28,633 nucleotides of DNA from Globisporangium splendens (lineage: Eukaryota > Oomycota > Peronosporomycetes > Pythiales > Pythiaceae): the NCBI GenBank assembly GCA_006386115.1, contig VFIW01000169.1:1-28633 (forward strand), read 5' to 3'. Of this stretch, positions 1-9,065 are shown piece after piece. The notes beneath the pieces were generated by a model that did no database searches, had not been told where the DNA came from, and saw only the letters and a list, made by a program, of their open reading frames with translations. The number at the start of each line of letters is the position of its first letter. Position 1 is the stretch's first letter. Both the position numbers and the translations under genes were made by a program.

Positions 1-929
1 ATCTTCACGTGACGGATTACATCCACGTCACCATCTTCATTGTAGACCGCGATATTCGCAAACTCGCTTGAAATGTCTTGTGCTTGGACACTTCCTTCGT
101 CACCTTGACTTGTACCTTGATCAGGGGCACATGGGACACTCTTCTTGCTGGTCTTCTTCTTCTTCTCTCGGGATGGCTCTTCGGCTCTTTTCCCATTCGT
201 TTCTTCCACGCACATCGCCTCACTCTTAGGGTCGATGGCAAAGGAGACAGTCTTTTGTTGGCGCCTGACTGCTCCACCTCCAGTAGTCTTCTTCAAGATG
301 GGTACCGCTCGTGAACATGGGGGGCCATCGCACACCGCAATATCACAAGGGCCATCCGGGATCTCTTCCACAGATGTGTAAACCCACACCACTTCATCCG
401 TTGTCACACAGCACAAGTCAACATCACGTGACTTGTCAACGGAGATCTTCATCTTCATCCAGTCAATGCTAGGTTGATAACGCTTCAACCATGGCATGCC
501 CAGAATCAGATCAAACTTGTCATCGAGGTCGAGCAAAATGAACTCGTCTTCACCTCGGAAATCTTCACACTTGATTGCCAAGCGCACCACGCGCTTTGGC
601 ATCTTCACAGTTGACCCGTTGGCCAACCGAATAACCATCGTCTTCTCTTCATTCGCATCAGGCATTGGTACTTTATGCCTGACGATCACTTCATTTCGAA
701 CAAAATTGTTCGACGCACCAGTGTCAACCAAAGCACGCAGAGGCGTTGCAATACCGTCTACTTGAACTTTGAGAACGATCAAACTTGACGTTTGGCTGAC
801 ACTGTTCTCCCTCGTGGAAACTGCATGTGCATCATGCACATTGGGGCCAGAGTCCTGTGTCTCCACAAACACAGTCCTCTTTTCCGGGCCAGCAGGAGGC
901 CCCGCCCCTACTGTCCATTCCCGTTTTTT
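1..929 (-). CDS. pol: Pol polyprotein, N-terminal part with retropepsin-like protease (partial)
   Basis: In the frame -1 to gag the minus strand is open from about 1136 to the window edge. It encodes a D-T-G-A-S-N-N-F active-site motif (711-725) and, about 70 residues later, an I-L-G-M-P-W-L motif, both typical of Ty3/Gypsy aspartic proteases that cleave the Gag-Pol polyprotein. A Lys/Ser-rich spacer follows, and the reverse transcriptase expected next is cut off by the window edge. There is no useful ATG between the gag stop and the protease. Production as a Gag-Pol fusion by -1 frameshifting is therefore the simplest reading; the feature is drawn from the slippery site. Confidence 0.82.
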
Positions 930-1957
930 GGCCCAGGTGACCGATCGAACCGACGACCGTAAAAACGATCGTGGTTGCTCGAACGAGCACCCTGTGTCGT
1001 TTGCCGACCCGGCAAAGACACTTTGCAGTTCCGAGCGAAGTGACCTGACTTCCCGCAACGGAAACACTTCCCATCGTTGCGAGGACGCCCATTTCCAGGC
1101 GTGGAAATGTACGAGATATCCATAGGCTCGGGACCATCATGCGCAACATTCGATTGCCGCATTGGTCTCGACGCAAATCCTTGGAACTTCGCTTGCTTCA
1201 TGCTAAACTCTTCTTGCATGGCACGTTCAATGGCTTCGTCCAGCGTCTTGGGATACTCGCGGAACAGTTGATTCCGAATCGGACCATCGTTCAGACCCGC
1301 CATGAACTTCACAACTTGCGTCGAAACGTCAATCGGCTCGTCAACGATGCTCGACACCAAGTAGCGAGCACGTTGTGCATACGAGTGAAGGTCGAAACGG
1401 CCTTGACGAAGCTTGAGGAACTCGGCGCGCGCATGGAACTCACTCTGCGGTGGTTCAAACGCCTTCTTGAGTTCGGCCTTGAAATGGCCGTAGCTGGGGA
1501 AGCAGTTTGGATCCGACAAACGCTTGCCATACGTCCAGCTCTTCGCACGACCCGCAAGGTTGGACATCGCGAACAACACTTGCTGCGAAGGGTCTCGAAG
1601 TTGTCTTGCACTGATGGCTGTATCCAACTCGACGAACCATCGCGAGAGAGGTTCGTTCTCTCCGCCACGATACGGAGAGACGTCAAGCTTCAATGGCACC
1701 GTCCTGAAGGACGAAACAGGGGTTGCGACCTGCTTCCGGGAGGACATGATCTCGTGGTGCATGAAGCTGACCACCGCGCTCTTCTGGTCTTCCGGAGACG
1801 CCGACCGAAGCAGACTGACCACAGCAGCCTCTCCGATGACATCTCGCATGCGCTCAAGCGCCATCCACTCATGAGAAGACAAGTGAGGGAAACCCTCAAT
1901 AGTCAATTCGACAGTTTCCGGTGCTGCTGGACCGAGTGGGGTTCCTGTAGCATCCAT
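908..1957 (-). CDS. gag: Retrotransposon Gag polyprotein with CCHC zinc knuckle
   Basis: This 349-residue protein would form the nucleoprotein particle of the LTR element and bind its RNA. The central region (about residues 90-230) has the retrotransposon Gag fold signature, including an aromatic/hydrophobic stretch with SRWFVEL and later Y-x-x-R-A-R-Y. A C-x2-C-x4-H-x4-C knuckle (CFRCGKSGHFARNC) is encoded at 1025-1066, followed by a basic Arg/Gly-rich tail. The ATG at 1957 is chosen because the frame upstream has a stop about 90 nt earlier and no other Met. It ends at TAG 908-910. The pol frame overlaps it and is one base back, with an A AAA AAC heptamer near its 3' end. No internal stop or frameshift is present. 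Confidence 0.9.
   Translation of the reverse strand: MDATGTPLGPAAPETVELTIEGFPHLSSHEWMALERMRDVIGEAAVVSLLRSASPEDQKSAVVSFMHHEIMSSRKQVATPVSSFRTVPLKLDVSPYRGGENEPLSRWFVELDTAISARQLRDPSQQVLFAMSNLAGRAKSWTYGKRLSDPNCFPSYGHFKAELKKAFEPPQSEFHARAEFLKLRQGRFDLHSYAQRARYLVSSIVDEPIDVSTQVVKFMAGLNDGPIRNQLFREYPKTLDEAIERAMQEEFSMKQAKFQGFASRPMRQSNVAHDGPEPMDISYISTPGNGRPRNDGKCFRCGKSGHFARNCKVSLPGRQTTQGARSSNHDRFYGRRFDRSPGPKNGNGQ
923..929 (-). other. -1 ribosomal frameshift heptamer A AAA AAC
   Basis: On the minus strand the bases A AAA AAC lie exactly in the X XXY YYZ phase of gag, decoding Lys-Asn, and the gag TAG follows five codons after the Lys. The downstream frame -1 is the protease frame. A GGGCC...GGCCC inverted repeat with a 7-nt loop lies about 20 nt downstream, farther than the usual 5-9 nt spacer, so the stimulating structure is not certain. 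Confidence 0.75.
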
Positions 1958-2217
1958 GTCCACGACAAGGATGCTCGCAGGGTCTTCGGTCTTGGACAGG
2001 AATGCGCGACGTGCTCAAAGCCGCGTCGTCAAACCTTTTCGCTTCACTGGGTCGCTGGAAGGACCGCTCGAAGTGCTACCAGGTGTAAGAGGGCGCTGTT
2101 CCAAACAGTCCCTTAAACACGGCACACACGCTTGTGCCAGAGGAAGCGATTCTCCCGACTTGGAGGGAGGAAGGAAGACTTGAGGGCTTGGTGGTAAAAT
2201 TGCAACTGAATTAAAAA
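1958..2217 (-). other. Untranslated leader between LTR and gag
   Basis: This 260-nt stretch lies between the inferred LTR end and the gag ATG. It has no long open frame. A primer-binding site should sit next to the LTR but I did not recognise a tRNA match. Confidence 0.5.
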
Positions 2218-2490
2218 TGCTTATGGTTCCTGTCGCTACTTGTAAATGAACCCCAAGGGCTCCTACACGTTTTATAACTAAAACCTAAACATACACAATA
2301 AAACCTATGAATCGGATGTATAAAACCTTGGGTACACTGAGGTTGAACCCACGAGATCTTCGAGAAGCTTGAACTTGAAGTCCCGTGGAAAATTCCCTCC
2401 AAACTGATTGGCTACAGCCACTCACTTTAGGTGGCAGACACACGTCGGTCTCATCACCAGTGCAGTTTCCCAAGTAGGAACCATCACTCA

Positions 2491-2566
2491 GTACTTGATT
2501 AGTACCTGGATGTCATCACTCTGTACTGATTAGTACATGTGAACAACATTCTGCACTGATCAGCAC
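2491..2566. promoter_or_regulatory. Three spaced GTAC/GCAC palindromes in the LTR
   Basis: GTACTTGATTAGTAC (2491-2505), GTACTGATTAGTAC (2523-2536) and GCACTGATCAGCAC (2553-2566) are variants of one near-palindrome. They start 32 and 30 bp apart, about three helical turns. Regular spacing on one face of the helix suggests a repeated binding site, but no factor is assigned. Confidence 0.4.
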
Positions 2567-2577
2567 AGAGAGCGCTC

Positions 2578-2600
2578 GTGACGTCATGGGATGACGTCAC
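2578..2600. promoter_or_regulatory. Double CRE-like palindrome in the LTR
   Basis: GTGACGTCAT-GGG-ATGACGTCAC is a perfect inverted repeat with a 3-nt centre, and each arm contains TGACGTCA, the classic bZIP (CREB/ATF) site. An identical structure is present in the second LTR at 28555-28577. It lies in the 5' third of the LTR, where a promoter or enhancer would be expected. Confidence 0.55.
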
Positions 2601-2709
2601 ATGTGCATGTGGGGATTGTCGTACCGTAATCCCTTTGTTGTTTGTCTCTCCACAATGCACACTGAAGGTGGTGAGTGGCACACTAAATCTGGGAACAGAT
2701 CCACCTTCA

Positions 2710-2736
2710 TGTAATGGCTAGGTATAGCCCATTACA
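2710..2736. repeat. Terminal hairpin at the LTR 5' end
   Basis: TGTAATGG and CCATTACA form a perfect 8-bp inverted repeat around an 11-nt centre that itself contains GGCTA/TAGCC. The second LTR (28419-28445) keeps both arms and differs only in the loop. Confidence 0.6.
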
Positions 2737-3403
2737 AAAGAAAAGAAGAAAAATCCAGTAAGAGAAAAAGAGGCGTAGGACACTAGGAGAAGTAAGAGGG
2801 AGCCCCTAGGGTAGCCCAGAGTAGCTAGCTGCGCGAGCAGTGCATTCTAACTCACTTCTCAATCTACTCTCCAACTGCCAAGCGCCCATCCAGACCAGAC
2901 CAACCCTCCTATCTTCCTTCCTCTCGTTAAGTGCGCACCTCGTTAAGTTCGTCTCCGGAAAAGTACGACCCCAGTCTTTACATGCCTCCCCGCCACTCGA
3001 TCTTTTGTTCACAAATTACATGAACACTAATTCACCATACCAAGAAAAAGAGTATGGAGCACTTGGTGCTAAAGAAAAGGAGTTGACAACACAGTCCAGC
3101 CGTCTTTACAATTGCTATCGACTTGCTTTGACAGACTTTTACACGGCTTTCTAGAATCATCAAGGAAAGCAAAGTAATCTGCCTTGTGCTCTCGTTCGCA
3201 GGAGCTTATCTCCCGGATTTGCCCCAACTCGTGGCTTTCGAGCCTCATTGAGTGCTCATTCCTCGCGGTCTAGGTGAGATCGCCGTGCGCAGCGCTGCCG
3301 TTTATCAAGCCACTCTCTAGTTCTTCTAGTTGTTTCATTGCTCGAGTCCAAAGCGCTCCCTTCCGTTATCTGGCGTGATGATGATCGCTTTGTTCTTGGC
3401 TGT
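2737..3403. other. Gene-free stretch right of the LTR
   Basis: This 667-bp stretch begins with a purine-rich run (A/G, about 2737-2775). It contains only short open frames without recognisable similarity. Its low-complexity start and the small repeat GTTAAGT near 2926-2946 are the only structures I see. Confidence 0.4.
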
Positions 3404-4951
3404 CTATTTACGCTGTTTCAGCGGTCGCTCTTCGGCAGCGATCGGCCCTCTATGCTTTCGTACCGTTACCCCATGGCTACGTCTGCAATGCTGCCACAGG
3501 CTGCTAAACTTCTTTTGCGCGTAAGTCGCATCACATCCGTCGAACGGGCAGCAATACACGCCGCCAGCCAAGGTCGCTTGCATTATAGAACCCTTGTTCG
3601 TCGCGTCATTAGATTCAAGATCAGGACTTCGTGTTCTCAGTGGTGACTGGTTGCTGCGAACCAGCGCCAGCGTCTGCTTTCCGTCGTCGCGCTCTATTTG
3701 TATCTGCTGTGCGTATAACTCCAGCTCCGTCTTCTCTTGCTCCCGTTCAATCAGCTCTGCCCGCAATTCCTCGACCAATTTCGCAATCTCCTCTTGCTCG
3801 GTCTTCCATGCATCACGAGCGAGTTCTCGCTCCTTGCGTTCCAGCTTCAACATGCTCATCAATTGGTTTCGCTCCTCCCGCTCCTTCTCTCGTTCTTCTT
3901 GTTCGGCTGCCCAAGCCTTCTGATTTCGCTGAATCTGGATCAAAATCTGCGTCCACTCTTTTTGCTCGTCTTGTCGCACGCGTTGGTCCGCAAGGCGGAC
4001 TTCTTGTTCTCGCTTGAGCTGATCCACGAGGTCTTTGAGTCGGTCTTCGTCGCGCTTCTGATGTTGCTGATACTCCAATCGGCGTTCGTGAGCCTCTTGT
4101 CGCTCCTTTTTTGCGAGGTCCATAAGAGCCCCGACGTCGCGGGTTCGCTTCTGAACCGTCTCGATCAATTCCACCAGCGCAGGGGGTAATGCCTCCTTCC
4201 GATTCGATGTCGTCCAATTTCGAGAAAATGAACGAACAGCGCGCATACGATCCTCGAACTCATTCTCCGAAGAGCTGCTGCTATCGCTGCTATCATCGTC
4301 ATGTCCGTCGTCTCCGTCAATCACAAAATCATTGCCATCTCCACGTGCATGCTGCAAAAAACTCGGGTCGAAAATGGGATGCGTGGGCTTTACACTACCG
4401 CGACCAGCAGCACCGCGATTCGTAGGGAGAACCACTGACGCCTCGCTTCCGCCACTGTCTTTGCGTCCTTTAGCATACCGTCGACGCCGCCTCGGAGCAC
4501 CCTTGTCCCCTTGGCGCAGCATGTTTTCCTCCAATTCGATCAGGCTCGAGATTGTGTCCACGATGTCGGGGTCCAGATCGACAAAGTTGTACGTTGCGGT
4601 CCTGTGCTCATTGAACCATGCCGCGCGCTCCGAAACACTCATTTTGAACCACGCAGACTTGCCGAACGCGCAGATGAACTGCGTCACGTAGCGCCACACC
4701 TTGCGCTTGAACATGACCGACACCTCCGTGCGCTGCGATTTGCTCGTTTCGTCGTCGTCGTCGTCTTCATCGCCATTGGCTTCGTTGTCGATGCGCTGCA
4801 GCGCGAGAAACTGCTGGTAGATGTACGTGCCCTGCGTCGAGTGGCGCCACGCGTCCGGGTGCTCGAGCGCGTCGCGCCACGCGAGCACCAGCGCCGTCAC
4901 CTCGGCACCGCTCCACGCGTCCGTCCGCTTCCTCGCAGACTTCCCAGACAT
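3404..4951 (-). CDS. SANT/Myb-like coiled-coil protein with C-terminal C2H2 zinc finger (paralogue A)
   Basis: This 515-residue protein is a member of the local SANT-like family and probably a nuclear DNA-binding protein. From the N-terminus it has the family helix pattern starting at W13 (A-W-S-G-A-E-V...L-A-W-R-D-A-L), interrupted by an acidic insert, then W-F-K-M-S...A-A-W-F at about 100-115. A basic stretch (R-R-R-R-R), an acidic Asp/Ser run at about 215-235 and a long charged coiled coil at about 255-430 follow. The C-terminus carries a C2H2-like finger at residues 468-493 (C-x4-C-x14-H-x4-H) not seen in the other paralogues. The ATG at 4951 is used; an upstream TTG would add twelve residues, but the relatives start a few residues before the first Trp. 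It is intronless and intact. Partner and target are unknown. Confidence 0.85.
   Translation of the reverse strand: MSGKSARKRTDAWSGAEVTALVLAWRDALEHPDAWRHSTQGTYIYQQFLALQRIDNEANGDEDDDDDETSKSQRTEVSVMFKRKVWRYVTQFICAFGKSAWFKMSVSERAAWFNEHRTATYNFVDLDPDIVDTISSLIELEENMLRQGDKGAPRRRRRYAKGRKDSGGSEASVVLPTNRGAAGRGSVKPTHPIFDPSFLQHARGDGNDFVIDGDDGHDDDSSDSSSSSENEFEDRMRAVRSFSRNWTTSNRKEALPPALVELIETVQKRTRDVGALMDLAKKERQEAHERRLEYQQHQKRDEDRLKDLVDQLKREQEVRLADQRVRQDEQKEWTQILIQIQRNQKAWAAEQEEREKEREERNQLMSMLKLERKERELARDAWKTEQEEIAKLVEELRAELIEREQEKTELELYAQQIQIERDDGKQTLALVRSNQSPLRTRSPDLESNDATNKGSIMQATLAGGVYCCPFDGCDATYAQKKFSSLWQHCRRSHGVTVRKHRGPIAAEERPLKQRK
3473..3553 (-). other. C2H2-like zinc finger coding segment of paralogue A
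   Basis: Residues CPFDGC and HCRRSH bracket a 14-residue spacer with aromatic and Leu positions typical of a finger (Y, F, L). Classical fingers have C-x2-4-C-x12-H-x3-5-H, so the 14-residue centre is slightly long. It may bind DNA on its own or assist the SANT-like module. Confidence 0.6.
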
Positions 4952-5098
4952 CTCTCTGCTTTGATGAGAGTGGCGATGTGAGGGCAAAGAGAAGCCACTG
5001 TACAGTTGCTGATCCGCAACATAACTGGAAAAAAGTTGACACTTTGAAACTATCAGGGAGAAAGAGAGACTGACTAAAACTGATGCTTCGTCTCCTTT

Positions 5099-6184
5099 TC
5101 ACACTTCTGCAAAGTGATGCAGAAGCTTTTTCCAGTCTTCCAGGTTTCGTTTGCGCGCTTTGGCGTACAACGCGATCGCATTTTGCTCGCGCTGTCGCTC
5201 GACTTGCTCGATAATCTGCTGCTCCAGCATCTCTCTCACCTTCTCGTCATAATTGTCGCTCTTACACATCTTGTCGTCAAGTATGCCAGATTCATCTCTC
5301 GGTGACAGAATGCTGATCGCGTCGTCGGAAGAGTCGACCACGTTGCTCAGAGGAATTGGCAGGGGACGAGTAATCGGTTGCGCTTCTTCTTTGCTACGAA
5401 TGTTTCTTTTCCCAGTACCAGGATCAAACAATTTCTGCTCCGAGGCGTCACTATCATTGGCTTCGTCCCATTGCCCCATCTCGCTATCACTTTCGGCACT
5501 GCTCCCATCTCGCAACGCAGCGGCGGCGACAGCATCAGCCGGAGCAAGCAAATCACGATCTGAAGTCAGCACATCGGCACGAGCAATACGCGGCGACGCC
5601 TCGATAGGGAGAAAACTCTGGCTTGACTGATCATCCAGTGCCTTGCTGGCATTTTACGCTAGGCTTTGAGGGGAGACGAATTTCTTGCATGGCCGACTGT
5701 TCCTGGGCTGGATGGCTGCCTAACCACAAAACCAGCACTCGTTTCAACAACAGATTGCGCCGCTGTAGACCTGTAAGCTTGAACTCGCTTGTGCCTCTCG
5801 GATCCGTTAGCTAGCACATGTTGTGGCGTTTAAATCACGATTCCTATTATGATGCGCTCATCGAAAACTCCTTCAGTTTGTGCTCAACAACAGTTCGGTC
5901 GCTGCGACTCTTTGTCTTCTTCTTGCCGCTCGCTACCCTCTTGTGCGGATTCTGCGCATGGTGGTAGCTGATCCACTCAACCATGTTTTTGAGCGTGTCT
6001 CGCTTGAAACACACAGATATGCGTGCGCGTTCGGTATGCCCTCCGCAGAGAGCAACGAATGTTTCGTGCATGTACTGCTTCGCGGGACCTGGCCGCGCTT
6101 GGGTGAACGGTCGAGTGTGCGGCACCAAGCCTGCAGAAACGCTGCGGGCTCATCTCTGCTCCACTTTGCCAGGACGGTTGTCAT
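5099..6184 (-). pseudogene. Broken SANT/Myb-like coiled-coil paralogue (pseudo-B)
   Basis: The remains of another family member can be followed in pieces. An ATG at 6184 opens a frame with A-K-W-S-R-D-E-P...L-Q-A-W-C-R-T-L. The similarity then jumps to another frame with F-V-A-L-C-G-G-H-T-E-R and T-L-K-N-M, close to paralogues D and F. That frame reaches S-M-S-A-S and runs into TAA TAG, then E-S-TGA-F where the relatives have E-x2-W-F. A further frame from about 5640 to 5099 gives the acidic linker, including ESDSEMGQWDE, and a short coiled coil ending in TGA. At least one frameshift and several stops are present, and no GT-AG intron repairs them. The 3' part could still be expressed as a 150-180 residue fragment. 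Confidence 0.75.
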
Positions 6185-6815
6185 GGCTCACTTTGTTGCT
6201 TGGTTTTTGATTGAGTTTGCTAGAAAGTTCGATAGACTTGCCTTTAGCCTGAGGAGGAGGCGAACTACCTTGCTCGCCGAGGATAACCCGTCAACTGTCG
6301 GATGCACATCAGCAACCACCACTCACGACTGACATAATTTGGATACTGGACAAGTTATTGCACATAGCATAGCACTTGGTTTGAGACTTCCTTGCTAGCT
6401 CCCACTTTTTATTCGAGCGAGTGAGCTTCTTGCTACTGCATGACGATTAATATCAGGAGCTTTGTAGTTCGCTCTGAGCTCTGGTCATGGGTGATCCTGC
6501 TCTAATGCCTCTGTGCTGATATGTTATTTGCGTTGATGTCGTCTACAGGACGTCAATGGTAGACTCGCGATACTGCCAAATGTGGTTGCGAGTCAATCCC
6601 CTCAAGACGTGAGCAGATAGCGCGCGTTGACATTGTCGTTGACCAGCGAGACCCCAAATCTTTGTTGATACCGGTAGCAATTTTATGAGTGTGTCCTTTC
6701 TCTCAATAAATTACCTTTTTCTATCCTCTTCTGTCACACACATTTTTTCGATGGAAATCGACCCGCCCGTTAGCTCCAACTATTGGGTAACAAAGTAGTC
6801 TCGAGAAAGCGTAGG
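6185..6815. other. Intergenic region between divergent pseudo-B and paralogue C
   Basis: This 631-bp stretch has no supported gene. Near its right end an ATG at 6751 opens a 15-codon frame ending at TAG 6796-6798, just ahead of the start of C; it could act as an upstream ORF if the transcript starts before it. Pyrimidine-rich tracts (about 6695-6750) precede it, as expected for an oomycete promoter, but no clear initiator was found. Confidence 0.4.
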
Positions 6816-8681
6816 ATGGTTGGCTCCAACTGGAGCTGCGAGGAGCTCGATGCGCTGCTGCGTGCGTGGCGCGACGCCCTCGACGCTGCGCCCCACGCGA
6901 AGAGCTTCCGGCTGCTCGAGTTTATCATGCAGCGGTTCGCTATGCGCTGCGGGAAGGACCCGCCGCGGTCGGCTGGCTCGGTCGAGATCAAGCGCAAGTA
7001 CATGAAGAACATGGTGCGCGTGATCACGCAGTTCAATGAGCGCAGCGGATCCAAGAAAACCTGGTTCGCACTGCCGCCACGCGAGCGCAAGCAGTGGTTC
7101 CTGCTGTTCAACGCGAAGTCGTACAAGTTCGCCAACATGAGCGAGGAATGCTACTGCGCAGTGAAGGAGTTGATGAAGATCGAGGAGGTCGTGTTGTATG
7201 GCAGTACTGCTGGTGGTGGTAGTACGCTGCGCGACTTTGATGATGCAGAGGCAGTTGAAGAAGAAGAAGATGGCAACAGCGACAATGGCAGCGACGCTTC
7301 TGTTCATCAACGTGTGAGTGATATTCGCGTGTCGCTCGTGAAAAGAAAGGATGGATCTTGGATGGCGCGGTCACCAGAGTCGTCGGTGCGTTATGCAGTT
7401 CCCCAGGGGACGACAGTGAGAAAGAGCGACGCTTCGAGACAGCATACCGTGTTTGATCAGCTAGTGAGCGCAGCATCCGGCGCTCGAGACGTTGTGATGA
7501 TCGATGCAGCGTCCGATGGTGAGGATGGAGATGAGAGTGATACCAGCGACTCTGGCAACGGTCACGAGGATGACGACGATGATGGGCACGACAGCGATTT
7601 ACTGGGAGATTTAACACCCTCCAAGCTCCCGTTGCACCTTCGTCGTCAGGATAACAGATTCGATCATCGTCTAGCAAGTCCTCGTGTTTCAGCAAACTCG
7701 GAGCGAGATGTGCCGAATGGTAGTAGAACCCATTCTCGTTCGTCTACTGGAGTTATGCACTCTCAGCATTCAAGTCAACGGACGAACGCCGACTTGCAGC
7801 AAGTCGTAAATGATCTGGAAAGGCAAACCAAACAAGCAAAAGAGTTACTCGACCAGCTTCGAGACGAAAGGAACCGCGGCCAAACTGAGCGAGATCGAGG
7901 CCAGCAAACGCGGAAACGCAAAGAAGATAGTGACGTCAAGCGGATGCTTGATCAGATCCAAGCGCGCGAAGTTGAGTTGCGTGCTGTTCGTGAACAGCAG
8001 AAGGCAGAGTACAAGGAGCAGAAGAAGTTATTGTTACAGCTGAAAGTGGCGCGTGAGCCACAGCAGCAAGGCGACGAAGCCAAGAAACGCGATCAGGAAG
8101 AACGACAGCAATTGATGGAGCTGATTCGTTTGGATCGAGAAGACAGAGAGAGGTTTCGTCAAGAGCGCAAGCTAGAGGCGCAAGAACAAAGCAGATTCTT
8201 GAAATTGATTCAGGAGGATCAAGAGCAACGACGACAGGATGCCAAAGAGCGGCAAGTGTTCTTGGAGCAGTTGAAACGGCATCGAGAAGCGTTATCCGCG
8301 AAAGCCAATGACGAAAAGATTCAAGAGTCGATGGTAGGAGAACGTTCTGGTGAACCAGACAAGCGAGGTGATGGGTCTAATGCGTTGGTTAAACCGGATG
8401 AAGAGAGAAGCAACAACATAGGCGCAGTAGACATAAGACCAGAATCAACGAGTGATGAGCCAGAAGATGTAGAAAAGGCACCTGAATCAGCAAGCGATGA
8501 GCCAGAAGCAGCGGAAGAGGAACTAAACAAACTGAAAGAGACAAAAGAGCCCGAACAGACGGAAACACTCAAAGAACCAACAAGAAGAGCAACCCGGCAA
8601 TCGATTCTTCGTGCTCAAACGCCAGCAGCTCCAATGGCACCGAGAACGAGGTCAAAGCAAACGAAGAAATCCGCGCGGTAA
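6816..8681 (+). CDS. SANT/Myb-like coiled-coil protein (paralogue C)
   Basis: This is the longest single-module member of the family, 621 residues. The module starts at W6 (N-W-S-C-E-E-L...L-L-R-A-W-R-D-A-L) and ends its first half with Y-M-K-N-M-V-R-V-I-T-Q-F-N. The second half is T-W-F-A-L-P...K-Q-W-F-L-L-F-N-A-K-S-Y-K-F at 82-108. Two acidic stretches follow (about 142-165 and 225-265), then a charged coiled coil (about 330-520) with repeated E-E-R-Q-Q-L-type blocks. The tail holds an imperfect E-S-x-S-D-E-P-E repeat and a basic Arg/Lys/Thr-rich end, a plausible nuclear localisation signal. The ATG at 6816 is chosen; the frame could begin earlier only from a TTG. It is intronless. A nuclear, DNA-binding, self-associating role is inferred, not shown. 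Confidence 0.87.
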   Translation: MVGSNWSCEELDALLRAWRDALDAAPHAKSFRLLEFIMQRFAMRCGKDPPRSAGSVEIKRKYMKNMVRVITQFNERSGSKKTWFALPPRERKQWFLLFNAKSYKFANMSEECYCAVKELMKIEEVVLYGSTAGGGSTLRDFDDAEAVEEEEDGNSDNGSDASVHQRVSDIRVSLVKRKDGSWMARSPESSVRYAVPQGTTVRKSDASRQHTVFDQLVSAASGARDVVMIDAASDGEDGDESDTSDSGNGHEDDDDDGHDSDLLGDLTPSKLPLHLRRQDNRFDHRLASPRVSANSERDVPNGSRTHSRSSTGVMHSQHSSQRTNADLQQVVNDLERQTKQAKELLDQLRDERNRGQTERDRGQQTRKRKEDSDVKRMLDQIQAREVELRAVREQQKAEYKEQKKLLLQLKVAREPQQQGDEAKKRDQEERQQLMELIRLDREDRERFRQERKLEAQEQSRFLKLIQEDQEQRRQDAKERQVFLEQLKRHREALSAKANDEKIQESMVGERSGEPDKRGDGSNALVKPDEERSNNIGAVDIRPESTSDEPEDVEKAPESASDEPEAAEEELNKLKETKEPEQTETLKEPTRRATRQSILRAQTPAAPMAPRTRSKQTKKSAR

Positions 8682-9065
8682 AGCGGAAGCGAACTCACCT
8701 GTGTTACTTCCATGCTGCCAGGTGGAAAAAGCTGGAAAATGTTTGCCTGTTTCTTTGAGGATGCACAGTAGATTGTTGGTATCTGCGTCGTGGCGCGCTT
8801 GACAATTCAAACGACGCCGTCTCGACTGCATTTGTACTTATGGTGCTAGCTCTAAATAGGAGATCGTATCTCATTGAAAGCAATGGAGAAAAAGTGGGCA
8901 TGGCTATCCATTCGTTGGTATTGAATCCCACATCGGATCCAGTCAGCATGGATAAGTGTATCCATTTTCTGTGCTTCAAGGCAAGTCAAACGTGTCCTAT
9001 GTTGCTGATGCGCAACGCAGAAGACCATCACTCCTGTTCATCATTGGCTAGTGACCCATTTCGAA
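8682..9065. other. Intergenic region
   Basis: No supported gene lies in these 384 bp. Open frames of 85-91 codons exist on both strands but overlap each other, lack similarity to anything I know, and one runs into the start of the next gene in another frame. Confidence 0.4.

Larger units (their letters stand above)
1..2736 (-). mobile_element. Ty3/Gypsy LTR retrotransposon, 5' part (LTR, leader, gag, start of pol)
   Basis: Reading on the minus strand, an LTR at about 2736-2218 is followed by a 260-nt leader, a gag ORF with a zinc knuckle, and a pol frame with a retropepsin-like D-T-G-A-S motif that runs off the left edge of the window. Gag, then protease, with pol in the -1 frame, is the usual order of Ty3/Gypsy elements. 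Reverse transcriptase, RNase H, integrase and the 3' LTR would lie outside the window, so the clade cannot be settled. Gag and the visible part of pol carry no stop codons, so this copy may be young. I could not recognise a tRNA primer-binding site after the LTR. Confidence 0.88.
2218..2736 (-). repeat. 5' LTR of the Gypsy element
   Basis: The minus strand starts TGTAATGG at 2736, and a plausible TG...CA end falls at 2218, giving about 519 bp. The right end is firm because 2522-2736 recurs at 28419-28633 with five mismatches in 215 bases. The left end is inferred, since the second copy there is divergent. The LTR holds a terminal hairpin, a double TGACGTCA palindrome, three GTAC-type palindromes and a CCAAT box (GCCAATCA on the minus strand). 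Confidence 0.75.

Noticed and set aside
1139..2116. 325-codon plus-strand open frame opposite gag
   Set aside because: It is the antisense shadow of the gag ORF; no known domain, and the minus strand has the zinc knuckle and protease context.
7108..7695. 195-codon minus-strand frame opposite paralogue C
   Set aside because: His/Arg/Ser-rich composition is what the reverse of Asp/Ser/Gly-rich coding gives; the plus frame carries the family module.
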